Shown here piece by piece: positions 39,021 through 46,259 of a stretch of DNA of 64,000 nt. The first letter of the stretch is position 1. Each line of letters opens with the position of its first letter. The stretch is from the NCBI GenBank assembly GCA_963771905.1, contig CAVYVI010000001.1, forward strand, positions 62,001-126,000. The letters run 5' to 3'. A program made the translations under genes and the position numbers. The stretch comes from Palsa-147 sp963771905. Lineage in GTDB: Bacteria > Acidobacteriota > Terriglobia > Acidiferrales > UBA7541. The notes under the pieces are model-generated. The model had not been told where the DNA came from and did no database searches. It was given only the letters and a program-made list of their open reading frames with translations.

Positions 39021-39119
39021 GGAGGCGAAAGGGGTCCGGTGATCCTCCCGGCCTTCAAAGCCGGCGACGCGGCCCTTCGCGGGTCGAGTGGTGGGTTCGA
39101 CTCCCACACGCTTCCGCCA
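39021..39119 (+). tRNA. selC: tRNA-Sec (selenocysteine, anticodon TCA)
   Basis: A 99-base tRNA with CCA encoded. The acceptor stem starts GGAGGCG and pairs with CGCTTCC (one G-T pair); base 8 would be an A-A mismatch in the 8-bp acceptor expected for tRNA-Sec. Anticodon stem CCGGC/GCCGG encloses the loop CTTCAAA with anticodon TCA. There is a long D-stem, a long variable arm of about 22 bases and a T-arm GTGGG-TTCGACT-CCCAC. The size, long extra arm and UCA anticodon together identify the tRNA that inserts selenocysteine at UGA. It has its own promoter. Confidence 0.93.
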
Positions 39120-39155
39120 ACTCTCATTGGTGGCTCTTCTCGTGTGCTTCTCGAG

Positions 39156-40493
39156 TTAACTGACTAGATTTCTGGGCGACGCCGAAATACCGGGCTTTGG
39201 ATTGCCGGCCCGGTCCTGGTCGCCAGGCGACTGCGAAAACCAGAGCGAGGCTTCGCGCATCGTGACTGCGGTAAGCAAGAGGATGACAGGATCGATCGGA
39301 TGACGATAGCGCGGCTGCGCGAGGGTGAAGTAGTACACGCAGGGAAAGATAATCGGGAAGACGGGGACGGGAAAGGCGTAAGCGGAGCGCGTTCGAAACA
39401 GCAGCACGATCCCCGCCGCCGCGCCGATTGCCACGAAAAGATTGAAGATCAGCACGGTGCGAAACCACAGCGAGCGATATTTCAGAAAATCCGCCAACGG
39501 ATGCGGAGTACCGCCTGCCCAGATGGCGACAAATCTCCGCCCAGCCAACTGCGCTACTCGCAGCGGATGGCTGCGCATGTATTGAATGGCGGCATGCTGC
39601 TTCTCCGCCATGTACGCGATCTCACCCTCTTGTGTGTAATGGTTGCGTTCGGCGGAGTCATGGATCGGGTGCAGGTCGCCGAGCCATACGTCGCGTGCTT
39701 CGGGATTGTTTCCGAGCCATAGCTGCAGGCCTAGACCAGAGCGCAGCGGAATGAACGCGTGGAATTCAACATAGTTGCGAACCGTCCACGGCGCGCAGCA
39801 CAGAACGGCGATTGCCGCCGCCAGCGCCGGCCTTGCCAGCCATCCGCGGCCGTCACGCCGCGAGCGGTATGCGAGCCAGCCAAGCAAGAACGGAAGCAGC
39901 GCCGCGAGCGTCGCGGTGGTCATCAGCGCGAATCCCCAAAGCAGCCCGTAAACGCACCAAGCGCGGAACCGCTTCGAATCCGCCAGCGAGAGTGTGGCCC
40001 AGAGAATCGTCGCGGCGAGCAGCGCTGCGAGTGACGCATCCCATATCGACTCGAATGGAATCAGAATCGCGTTTGGAAACAGAGCCCAGAGCCACGCAGC
40101 GGTCGCTGCGAGGCCCGGGCCTCCCACGCGTCGGCCAGCGAAGAAAATCGGCACGCAGGTCAGCGTCGAAAAAGCGATGTTTAGGAGCACAGCCGCGATG
40201 TACGACCGGAAAGTGTAGCTACCGAAGACGTGAAGGATTCCCGCGAGCAGTAGGGGATACACAGGCGAGAGCCAAGCCGTCGGTCCGGTATCCACGCGAA
40301 ATGGCGAGCTGAATCCATTTCCAGTGGCGACGGAATGCGCGATGTTGCCGGCTTCGAGCAGAAAAGGGATCACGCTGAGCGCTTGCTTCGGGTTCTGGCG
40401 CGTGTAATCCCACGCGAAGCCCACGCGCACAGCACAAGCAACGATAAGGATGATCGTGAGCGATGTCGCCGCGACTCGGAGTCGTCTCTTCAT
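39156..40493 (-). CDS. multi-pass membrane glycosyltransferase-like protein (GT39/PMT type)
   Basis: 445 residues with about ten hydrophobic helices. The layout resembles ArnT/PMT-type (GT-C) enzymes that use polyprenyl-phosphate sugars: a first helix (LTIILIVACAVRVGFAW), an extracytoplasmic loop with SSPFRVDTGPTAWLSPVYPLLLA, and a late YYFTLAQPRYRHPIDPVILLL with an arginine/histidine motif common near the C-terminal membrane part. The acceptor is unknown. It is transcribed towards tRNA-Sec and stands alone. Confidence 0.75.
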   Translation of the reverse strand: MKRRLRVAATSLTIILIVACAVRVGFAWDYTRQNPKQALSVIPFLLEAGNIAHSVATGNGFSSPFRVDTGPTAWLSPVYPLLLAGILHVFGSYTFRSYIAAVLLNIAFSTLTCVPIFFAGRRVGGPGLAATAAWLWALFPNAILIPFESIWDASLAALLAATILWATLSLADSKRFRAWCVYGLLWGFALMTTATLAALLPFLLGWLAYRSRRDGRGWLARPALAAAIAVLCCAPWTVRNYVEFHAFIPLRSGLGLQLWLGNNPEARDVWLGDLHPIHDSAERNHYTQEGEIAYMAEKQHAAIQYMRSHPLRVAQLAGRRFVAIWAGGTPHPLADFLKYRSLWFRTVLIFNLFVAIGAAAGIVLLFRTRSAYAFPVPVFPIIFPCVYYFTLAQPRYRHPIDPVILLLTAVTMREASLWFSQSPGDQDRAGNPKPGISASPRNLVS

Positions 40494-40865
40494 CGATCAC
40501 GTGGGACGCGGATATGGGGCACGTGGTTACGGCTCAGGTGACTGTGACAGGATGCCCTCGGTGTCATTCGCTTGCAATCGAAACCACGATTAATTGCTAC
40601 CAGCCAGCTAAGGATCGGCTTCCCACGCGGCGAAAGTTTCCGAAGGATCTTCTCGACCCGAAAGAAACCTGAATCAACGCGTATGCCCTCACTCGTCCCG
40701 TTATAATCAACGCGTTGCCGCAACCGCACAAGTAAAAGATTCCCTTCGATCATTCCGTTGACTAGCCCCAATTGAGGGGCAACGCCTAGAAACACGAAGC
40801 GGATCACGAGGCCACCGCGGGAACCGCGGACTGAAATGTGATAAGTTTTCTTTGAGTAGGTTCTG
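40494..40865. other. promoter and structured leader region of the small basic-protein gene
   Basis: 372 bases with no gene that I can support. It holds an 11-base direct repeat (40672-40682 and 40705-40715), a perfect -10 box, and two short hairpins, GCCCC/GGGGC at 40765-40780 and CCGCGG/CCGCGG at 40815-40829. A minus-strand frame crossing it lacks start signals. Confidence 0.45.
40672..40715 (+). promoter_or_regulatory. direct repeats overlapping a -10 box
   Basis: AATCAACGCGT occurs at 40672-40682 and again at 40705-40715, start to start 33 bases (three helical turns). A perfect TATAAT at 40702-40707 overlaps the second copy; the -35 region is poor. The arrangement suits an activator- or repressor-controlled promoter for the gene at 40866. 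Confidence 0.45.
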
Positions 40866-41027
40866 ATGCCGCCGAAGAAGAAGCAGCAACGCTCACGCGT
40901 GGTGAAAGAGGTCAAATTTCGCGCCCGGTTGGGAATCGGATCGCCGCCCGCCGCGCGCACAATCCCGGACAAACGCCTCAAACCGCCAAAACATAAGAAA
41001 AAACTGATTGAGGACTCGTTGTTGTGA
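40866..41027 (+). CDS. 53-residue highly basic protein of unknown function
   Basis: Starts MPPKKKQQRSRVVKEVK, continues with FRARLGIGSPPAART and ends with a Lys-rich KPPKHKKKLIEDSLL. It is strongly positively charged with a central Gly/Pro segment, so nucleic-acid or ribosome binding is possible. Support for a real gene: a -10 box with direct repeats upstream, and a good rho-independent terminator 58 bases past the stop on the same strand. The ribosome site is weak. I do not recognise the family. Confidence 0.55.
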   Translation: MPPKKKQQRSRVVKEVKFRARLGIGSPPAARTIPDKRLKPPKHKKKLIEDSLL

Positions 41028-41084
41028 TGCATCCGCTGGGGCGCCGCAAAGGTCTGCGCGGGGCTTTCGTGGGTATGATTTCTG

Positions 41085-41108
41085 AGGTTCCGCCGGAACC
41101 TAGTTTTT
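41085..41108 (+). terminator. rho-independent terminator
   Basis: Stem AGGTTCC (41085-41091), loop GCC, GGAACCT (41095-41101), followed by AGTTTTT. The T-run is on the plus strand, so it ends the transcript of the small basic-protein gene, not that of the convergent redoxin. Confidence 0.75.
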
Positions 41109-41114
41109 CGAGCC

Positions 41115-41609
41115 TCAACCAGGTTTGTAGTCGGGGACAATCTCACTCGGTTTGAATAAAGGACCCGCGAGTTCGCCGCTGGCCGCGGCCAATTTTGCCG
41201 CGATTTCCTCGAGGTCTTTTTTCGAAAATCCCGTCTGGCTAATGCTGATCGTTCCGTCCGGCTCAATCAGAAACAAACTTGGGACATTCGTAATCTGATA
41301 CCGATTCGAGACCGAATATCCGTTGTCATCGCCCAGCGTCGGAAACTTGATTTCAAATTCGCTGCAAAAATCCTTTGTGTCAGCCGCGTCGTCCTGTGAA
41401 ATGCCCCAGATGGTCAATTTCTCATCGCCGTATCGTTCGTGAAGGCGCTCGATAAATGGAAATGTGAACTGGCAGATCGGGCAGGAAATCTTGAAAAATG
41501 CCGCGAGCACGGGCCCTTTCTTCAGCGCCTCGGCGAGCGCGAGGGGTTTGCCGCCTGATCTCGTGAGTGTAAACAACGGCGCTGCCTTACCAGCTTCAAG
41601 CATGGCCAT
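41115..41609 (-). CDS. redoxin / TlpA-AhpC-like thiol-disulfide protein
   Basis: 164-residue thioredoxin-fold protein: AAPLFTLTRSGGK, KKGPVLAAFFKISCPICQ with the redox CxxC at C43/C46, WGISQDDA, ITNVPSLFLIEPDG (cis-Pro). No signal peptide or membrane anchor is visible, so it is probably cytoplasmic. It is closest to bacterial TlpA/ResA-like redoxins and thiol peroxidases; peroxidase activity cannot be told from sequence. The active site uses cysteine, not selenocysteine. ATG at 41609 or 41603. Confidence 0.88.
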   Translation of the reverse strand: MAMLEAGKAAPLFTLTRSGGKPLALAEALKKGPVLAAFFKISCPICQFTFPFIERLHERYGDEKLTIWGISQDDAADTKDFCSEFEIKFPTLGDDNGYSVSNRYQITNVPSLFLIEPDGTISISQTGFSKKDLEEIAAKLAAASGELAGPLFKPSEIVPDYKPG

Positions 41610-41766
41610 CCTTCGATATCTCGTGTCGAGCGGCGCGTGGCGTGCTCGAACTGTCCCTTCAAATTTTAGCCCGATTCAATTCGATGCCGATGCGCGAACG
41701 AGGATGCAAGGTTCCTGATCCGCACTTCGCGGGCGCCCCCGCATTGCGACGAGCCATTCTTGAGTT

Positions 41767-43035
41767 TCAGTGGATCTGGCGGGTCTTCTTCTGCACGTAA
41801 TCCATGAGCAAGTACTGACCAAGAGTGTAGGGCGTCGTGAAGTACGCTTTGCCCCGGCAAAGCTCCGTTACTTTTTGCACGAAATGCACAAGGCTGTAAT
41901 CGCTTGCGAGCATGAATGTGTTGATCAAGATTCCAGCGCGACGGCATTTCGATACTTCTTCGAGTGTCTGCGTAACCACGAGCGGATCGAGACCGAAGGC
42001 ATTCTTGTAAATGCGCCCGTCCTCGAGCGTCAGCGCGGAGGGCTTTCCGTCGGTGATCATTACGATCTGGCGCATATCCTTCTTCTGGCGGTTCAGGATG
42101 CGCTGCGCCATCCGCAGTCCCTCGCGCGTGTTCGTATAATAAGGTCCAACCTGCACGCGCGCCAGCTTTCCAATCGGAATTTCCTCCGCACTGTCGTGAA
42201 AGAGAACGCAGTGCAGGGAATCGCCCGGGTATTGCGTGCGAATGAGGTGAGAGAGTGCGAGTGCGACGCGCTTCGCGGGTGTGAAACGGTCCTCGCCGTA
42301 GAGGATCATGCTGTGACTGCAATCCAGCATGAGCACGGTCGCACACGAGCTTTGATACTCGCACTGGTGCACCATCAGATCGGAGTATTCGATCTCGATC
42401 GGCACCCGCGCACCGTTTCGCCGTACGGCCCGAAAAAGCGTTTCGCCGATATCGAGGTTGATCGTATCGCCAAATTCGTATGGTTTTGAAGCGCCGCTGG
42501 TTTCCACCCCTGTGGCTAAATCGCGGGTGTCATGGCGTCCAAAACTCGATTTACCCAGCGAAGCGAGCAAATCTTTGAGCGTCTTAAACCCGAGAAAATC
42601 GATTGCCTTGTCCGTGATTTCGAAGCGGGCATGCGCATTGGGTTGTTCGCTGCCCGCCTGCCCGCCAGGAGTTTCGCTCGGCGGCGGAGTCACTTGCGGT
42701 GGCTGCTGAGAAATCATCCCTTCCTGCTCGAGTCTTTCGATCAATTTGTCGACCAGGTCGCGAAGCTCCTGGTTCCCCGACAAATCGGGATTCTCCATGA
42801 GCTTTTCCATCAGCTCGGGCGGCAGCAAATCGCCCTCTTCGAGCGCGCGGAGAATCGCGTTGCGCAGCTCGTCCATCATCCGCTCGCGAGACCCCTGCGG
42901 ATCCATCTCGTAGATTCCGTATTGCGATTCATATCCGCTTTGCAGGAAAAAATCCGCGAGACGATTCATCAACTCCTGGAGGTCGATGTCGTTTGCGGCC
43001 TCGCCGACGTAGCGCGAATAGCGGACAAATTTCAT
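41767..43035 (-). CDS. VWA-domain protein, partner of MoxR-type ATPase
   Basis: 422 residues, no signal peptide. The N-terminal 150 residues are helical and acidic with a Pro/Gln-rich linker. The C-terminal VWA domain has MIDAS LDCSHSM, then TNTREGLRMAQRIL and MITDGKPSAL. It is of the CoxE/BchD-like group that works with MoxR AAA+ ATPases in metal insertion or complex maturation. It starts 17 bases after the ATPase gene, so the pair is one unit. The target protein complex is unknown and no metalloenzyme gene is adjacent. Confidence 0.9.
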   Translation of the reverse strand: MKFVRYSRYVGEAANDIDLQELMNRLADFFLQSGYESQYGIYEMDPQGSRERMMDELRNAILRALEEGDLLPPELMEKLMENPDLSGNQELRDLVDKLIERLEQEGMISQQPPQVTPPPSETPGGQAGSEQPNAHARFEITDKAIDFLGFKTLKDLLASLGKSSFGRHDTRDLATGVETSGASKPYEFGDTINLDIGETLFRAVRRNGARVPIEIEYSDLMVHQCEYQSSCATVLMLDCSHSMILYGEDRFTPAKRVALALSHLIRTQYPGDSLHCVLFHDSAEEIPIGKLARVQVGPYYTNTREGLRMAQRILNRQKKDMRQIVMITDGKPSALTLEDGRIYKNAFGLDPLVVTQTLEEVSKCRRAGILINTFMLASDYSLVHFVQKVTELCRGKAYFTTPYTLGQYLLMDYVQKKTRQIH

Positions 43036-43052
43036 GCGTGAGTCACGATTTC

Positions 43053-44537
43053 CTAGTTGAACTGCCGGCGCGGCATCCGGCCCGGCTGTTGCGGTTCGCG
43101 TGGTTCCTGCGTTTTCCGCGGCTCTGCGTAGAAGCCTCGCTCCTCGCTCCGATTGATCCGCTTGTGCGCCCAGAGGCCCTCGAGAATGAACTCGCCAGCC
43201 GCAGCGGCCAGGGCGGGATCATTCTTTGGGTTTACGTCCAGAGGCGCGAGGTTGTCGAGCAAGCCCTGAATGTTTTTGAGCTGAGCAAAATGTTCCGCCG
43301 CAGGGGCATTCACGGCCACTTTCAAATCGCCACCGATTTCAAACCATTGCACCACCGATTGAAGGTTTACCTCGGAGAAATACCGCGTGTAAACCTTGCC
43401 CACAGCCGCGCGGATCAATTCGCGCGCAATGTTATCGGCGCCGCGAAGCTCTCCCTCGTACTCGAGCTCGAATTTGCCGGTCATCGCGGGGATGGCCGCG
43501 TAGATGTCCGCGACGCGCGCGACTCCGATACGTTCCTTGTTTCGCACGGCGCGCTGTTCGGCGCTGCTGGTCACGTTTTCGACCGCGCTGATCGGAAGCC
43601 GCTGGCTCACGCCTGAGCGCCGGTCAATTCGCTTGTCCTCACGCGCAAGGAACGCGATTTCCTCGATGATCTCGGAGACGTAGTTCGGGATTTCGATGCG
43701 CCGCCCCGCGTCGCGTGCCGTCCAGGATTCCTGTGCGGTGATCGACATCCCCTCCTGCACGCTCGCCGGATAGTGCGTTCGAATTTCCGAGCCGATGCGA
43801 TCCTTCAGCGGAGTAATGATTTTTCCGCGTGCGGTGTAGTCCTCGGGATTCGCCGTAAATACCAAAAGGACGTCGAGCGGCAGGCGGATCGGGTAACCCT
43901 TAATCTGAATGTCGCCTTCTTGCATGATATTGAACAAACCCACCTGAATTTTCCCGGCGAGGTCCGGCAATTCATTGATCGCGAAGATGCCACGATTGGC
44001 GCGCGGCAGGAGTCCGTAGTGGACCGTCAGTTCGTCCGAGAGGTCGCGGCCGCCTCGCGCCGCTTTGATCGGGTCGACGTCGCCGATCATGTCGGCGATC
44101 GTGACGTCCGGCGTCGCGAGTTTTTCGACGTAGCGCCGCTCGCGCCCAAGCCAGACAATCGGAGTCGCATCGCCTTCAGCCTGGATTCGCTCGCGGCAAG
44201 CGCGGCAGATCGGATGGTAAGGGTTGTCGTTGATTTCGCAGCCGGCGACGGCGGGAACTTCGGCATCGAGAAACGAGGACAGACCGCGCAGAATGCGGCT
44301 CTTCGCCTGGCCACGCAGTCCCAGCAGTATGAAATGATGCCGCGAGAGCAGTGCGTTCACGATTTGCGGTGTTACCGTGTCATCGTAGCCGTGGATGCCA
44401 TGGAACAGGGGCTTGCCAGCTTCCAGCCGCGCGACGAGATTCTCACGAAGCTCTTGCTTCACACCGCGCTTTCCAATTTTCTCTTCCGACCAGGCGCTGC
44501 GGCGAAGCTCACCGAGATTTCTGGGAAGAGTGCTCAT
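43053..44537 (-). CDS. MoxR/ChlI-like AAA+ ATPase
   Basis: 494 residues. Walker A is the variant GLRGQAKS (G73-S80), with Ala where the canonical Gly precedes Lys. A cysteine cluster (CEINDNPYHPICRACRERI, three Cys) sits after it. Walker B/sensor regions follow: GIFAINELPDL, then LLVFTANPEDYTARG and TPLKDRIGSEI. The C-terminal lid is complete. Such ATPases remodel a client together with a VWA partner, here the next gene. ATG at 44537 is preceded by a GGGGGC element. A TATAAT on the minus strand at 44599-44594 may be its -10 box. Confidence 0.9.
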   Translation of the reverse strand: MSTLPRNLGELRRSAWSEEKIGKRGVKQELRENLVARLEAGKPLFHGIHGYDDTVTPQIVNALLSRHHFILLGLRGQAKSRILRGLSSFLDAEVPAVAGCEINDNPYHPICRACRERIQAEGDATPIVWLGRERRYVEKLATPDVTIADMIGDVDPIKAARGGRDLSDELTVHYGLLPRANRGIFAINELPDLAGKIQVGLFNIMQEGDIQIKGYPIRLPLDVLLVFTANPEDYTARGKIITPLKDRIGSEIRTHYPASVQEGMSITAQESWTARDAGRRIEIPNYVSEIIEEIAFLAREDKRIDRRSGVSQRLPISAVENVTSSAEQRAVRNKERIGVARVADIYAAIPAMTGKFELEYEGELRGADNIARELIRAAVGKVYTRYFSEVNLQSVVQWFEIGGDLKVAVNAPAAEHFAQLKNIQGLLDNLAPLDVNPKNDPALAAAAGEFILEGLWAHKRINRSEERGFYAEPRKTQEPREPQQPGRMPRRQFN

Positions 44538-44636
44538 GAAGCCCCCGTGTAAATCGACCGGGCAAAAGCCGTGTGTCCGGCGCGACCGTCTTCCATTATA
44601 GATGATGCGGCCCGGCGCCGATAGTTGCCTCAAAAC

Positions 44637-45257
44637 TCAAGCGTGAGCGTGCCCGTTTCCGCTGGCTTTCTGTCGCGCCCGATAGCGCGACTCGGCGCGG
44701 GGGAGGAGCTGCTCGATCATGGGAAGAAGCCGGGCGAGGCGCTCGTTTTCGTCCCGCAGCATGAGAAGGGTCTGTTTGTCTTCGAGTTCGAGGGGTAGTT
44801 CATTCGCGATCAAGAAGGCGATCGATTCAATTTCCTGACGATCGATTTCGTCGGGAGGTCCACCGAAGAGTAGCGTGTGGCAACGAGCGTACGTTTCGAG
44901 GAGCCGGGCGGGAGTGACAGCCGACTTCGGGTCGCCTTCGTCGCTGAGGTAGCGCACGGCGGCCTCGAAGTAAGTCTTTTCCTGAAAGATCTCGACGACC
45001 TCGAAAGCGGAGCGGCCCTGAACCATGATGTCCATCCGTCCATCCGGGTATTCCCGGGTTGTCTCGATCACTTCGGCCGCGCAGCCGATCTTCGCGACGC
45101 CCTGTTCTCGCGCCAAAACAACTCCGAATTCCGTTTGTGCCACGATACATTCGTGAACCATCTGCTTGTAGCGCGGTTCAAAAATATGCAGCGGCAGATC
45201 GGCGTTCGGAAAGAGAACTAGCGGCAAAGGAAAGAGCGGAATGCGAATCGCGTCCAT
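44637..45257 (-). CDS. Lon N-terminal (substrate-binding) domain protein
   Basis: 206 residues. It starts with IPLFPLPLVLFPNADLPLHIF, then EPRYKQMV, the hallmark of the LON N-terminal (PUA-like) domain. The rest (GVAKIGCAAEVIETTREYPDGR, VQGRSAFEVVEI) continues the same domain, followed by a helical bundle. No ATPase or protease domain is present, so this is a stand-alone LON-SB protein, found in many bacteria; the role is unknown. AGGAGA lies 6 bases before the ATG at 45257. Probably cotranscribed with the TPR gene upstream. Confidence 0.9.
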   Translation of the reverse strand: MDAIRIPLFPLPLVLFPNADLPLHIFEPRYKQMVHECIVAQTEFGVVLAREQGVAKIGCAAEVIETTREYPDGRMDIMVQGRSAFEVVEIFQEKTYFEAAVRYLSDEGDPKSAVTPARLLETYARCHTLLFGGPPDEIDRQEIESIAFLIANELPLELEDKQTLLMLRDENERLARLLPMIEQLLPRAESRYRARQKASGNGHAHA

Positions 45258-45294
45258 TGGATTTTCTCCTGCCGTGGCCGCTCGCTGGAGGAGC

Positions 45295-45618
45295 TCAGGC
45301 CAGCGCCGCGAGCGCCGCTTCCATCTCGCCGCGCGCGTGCGCGTCGCCAGCAGTTTCGGCTGCTGTGATTCCGGCGGAGAGAGTTTGCCGGGCCGCGGCC
45401 AAATTGCCGAGGCGCGCGAGGAGCTGGCCAAATTGGAAGTAACCGGCGACGTATCCGGGATGCGCTACTAGGAGCTGACGGAAATGCTCCTGGGCGGTCG
45501 CGTCATCGCCGAGCTTCGCGCATTCCAGCGCCAGGCCGTAACGCGCGAACGCGTCGTTCGGGTTGGCCTGCACGAATCCTTCGAGAATCTCGCGGCGCGA
45601 CTTCGTTGCCTGAGTCAT
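45295..45618 (-). CDS. small TPR-repeat protein
   Basis: 107 residues: ILEGFVQANPNDAFARYGLALECAKLGDDATAQEHF-type repeat, then YFQFGQLLARLGNLAAARQTL, so about two and a half TPR units. It has no signal peptide. Longer in-frame versions starting up to 45717 would begin upstream of a candidate promoter in the divergent gap and are disfavoured. It lies 37 bases upstream of the LON-domain gene in the same direction. Confidence 0.8.
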   Translation of the reverse strand: MTQATKSRREILEGFVQANPNDAFARYGLALECAKLGDDATAQEHFRQLLVAHPGYVAGYFQFGQLLARLGNLAAARQTLSAGITAAETAGDAHARGEMEAALAALA

Positions 45619-45633
45619 GGTGGTGGAAACGCC

Positions 45634-45662
45634 ATTATAATGGCGGACAGCGCGGGAGCCAA
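45634..45662 (-). promoter_or_regulatory. promoter for the TPR/LON genes inside a palindrome
   Basis: Minus-strand TTGGCT (45662-45657), 17-base spacer and TATAAT (45639-45634). The -10 box lies inside the perfect 16-base palindrome CGCCATTATAATGGCG (45630-45645), which also places a TATAAT on the plus strand (45636-45641) towards the thioesterase gene. The TPR ATG at 45618 would then have a leader of only about 9 bases. Confidence 0.55.
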
Positions 45663-45710
45663 GATAACTCAGCGGAATTCTCGCGGCGAATTCGATCGAC
45701 AGGAGATTCG

Positions 45711-46259
45711 ATGACAAATGGCAAACTAAACAAAACCTCGAAGCCGATGCCCGAAGAGATTTCCGCCACGCAAGTTGGGGGATGCCCGGTGAGCTATTCG
45801 CGGTCGGAGATGCTCGAGGTGGTTTTGCCGAACGACGCCAACCAGCTCGGCTACATTCTCGGTGGCCGCGTCATGCACCTAATTGACATCGCCGGCGCGA
45901 TCGCCGCGCACAGGCACTGCCACAGTCACGTCGTCACCGCTTCCGTGGATTATCTAGATTTTCGCCATTCGATCCGGGTGGGAGAGCTCATCGTACTGAA
46001 ATCGAGCGTCAACCGCGTGTTCAATACATCCATGGAAGTTGGCGTGAAAGTTTTCTCGGAAAATTACATCACGGACGAGCGCGTGCATACTAGCAGCGCC
46101 TATCTGACGTTCGTAACCATCGATGAAAACCACCGGCCGCGGCCTATTCCGCCGCTGATTCTGGAGACCGACGAAGATCGCAGAAGATATCGCGAAGCGG
46201 ATGCACGTCGCCAAATTCGCCTCGCGCAGCGCTACAAGCGGCGCCCGGACGGATCCTAA
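45711..46259 (+). CDS. acyl-CoA thioesterase (hotdog fold)
   Basis: 182 residues. The hotdog motif is clear: PNDANQLGYILGGRVMHLIDIAGAIAA, with the catalytic-type Asn/Asp positions, then VVTASVDYLDFRHSIRVGELI and VNRVFNTSMEVGVKV. It is of the YciA/BFIT-like acyl-CoA hydrolase family; chain length is unknown. ATG at 45711 follows AGGAGA by 6 bases. Its stop overlaps the stop of the convergent hemG by 4 bases. Confidence 0.9.
   Translation: MTNGKLNKTSKPMPEEISATQVGGCPVSYSRSEMLEVVLPNDANQLGYILGGRVMHLIDIAGAIAAHRHCHSHVVTASVDYLDFRHSIRVGELIVLKSSVNRVFNTSMEVGVKVFSENYITDERVHTSSAYLTFVTIDENHRPRPIPPLILETDEDRRRYREADARRQIRLAQRYKRRPDGS

Noticed and set aside
40490..41266. 258-codon minus-strand frame across the intergenic region before the redoxin
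   Set aside because: Composition is Arg/Ser-rich and without motifs, it covers the small plus-strand gene, its terminator and part of the redoxin, and has no ribosome site.
41115..41609. Redoxin as a possible selenoprotein given the nearby tRNA-Sec
   Set aside because: The active site is encoded by two cysteine codons (C43, C46) and the frame has no internal TGA.
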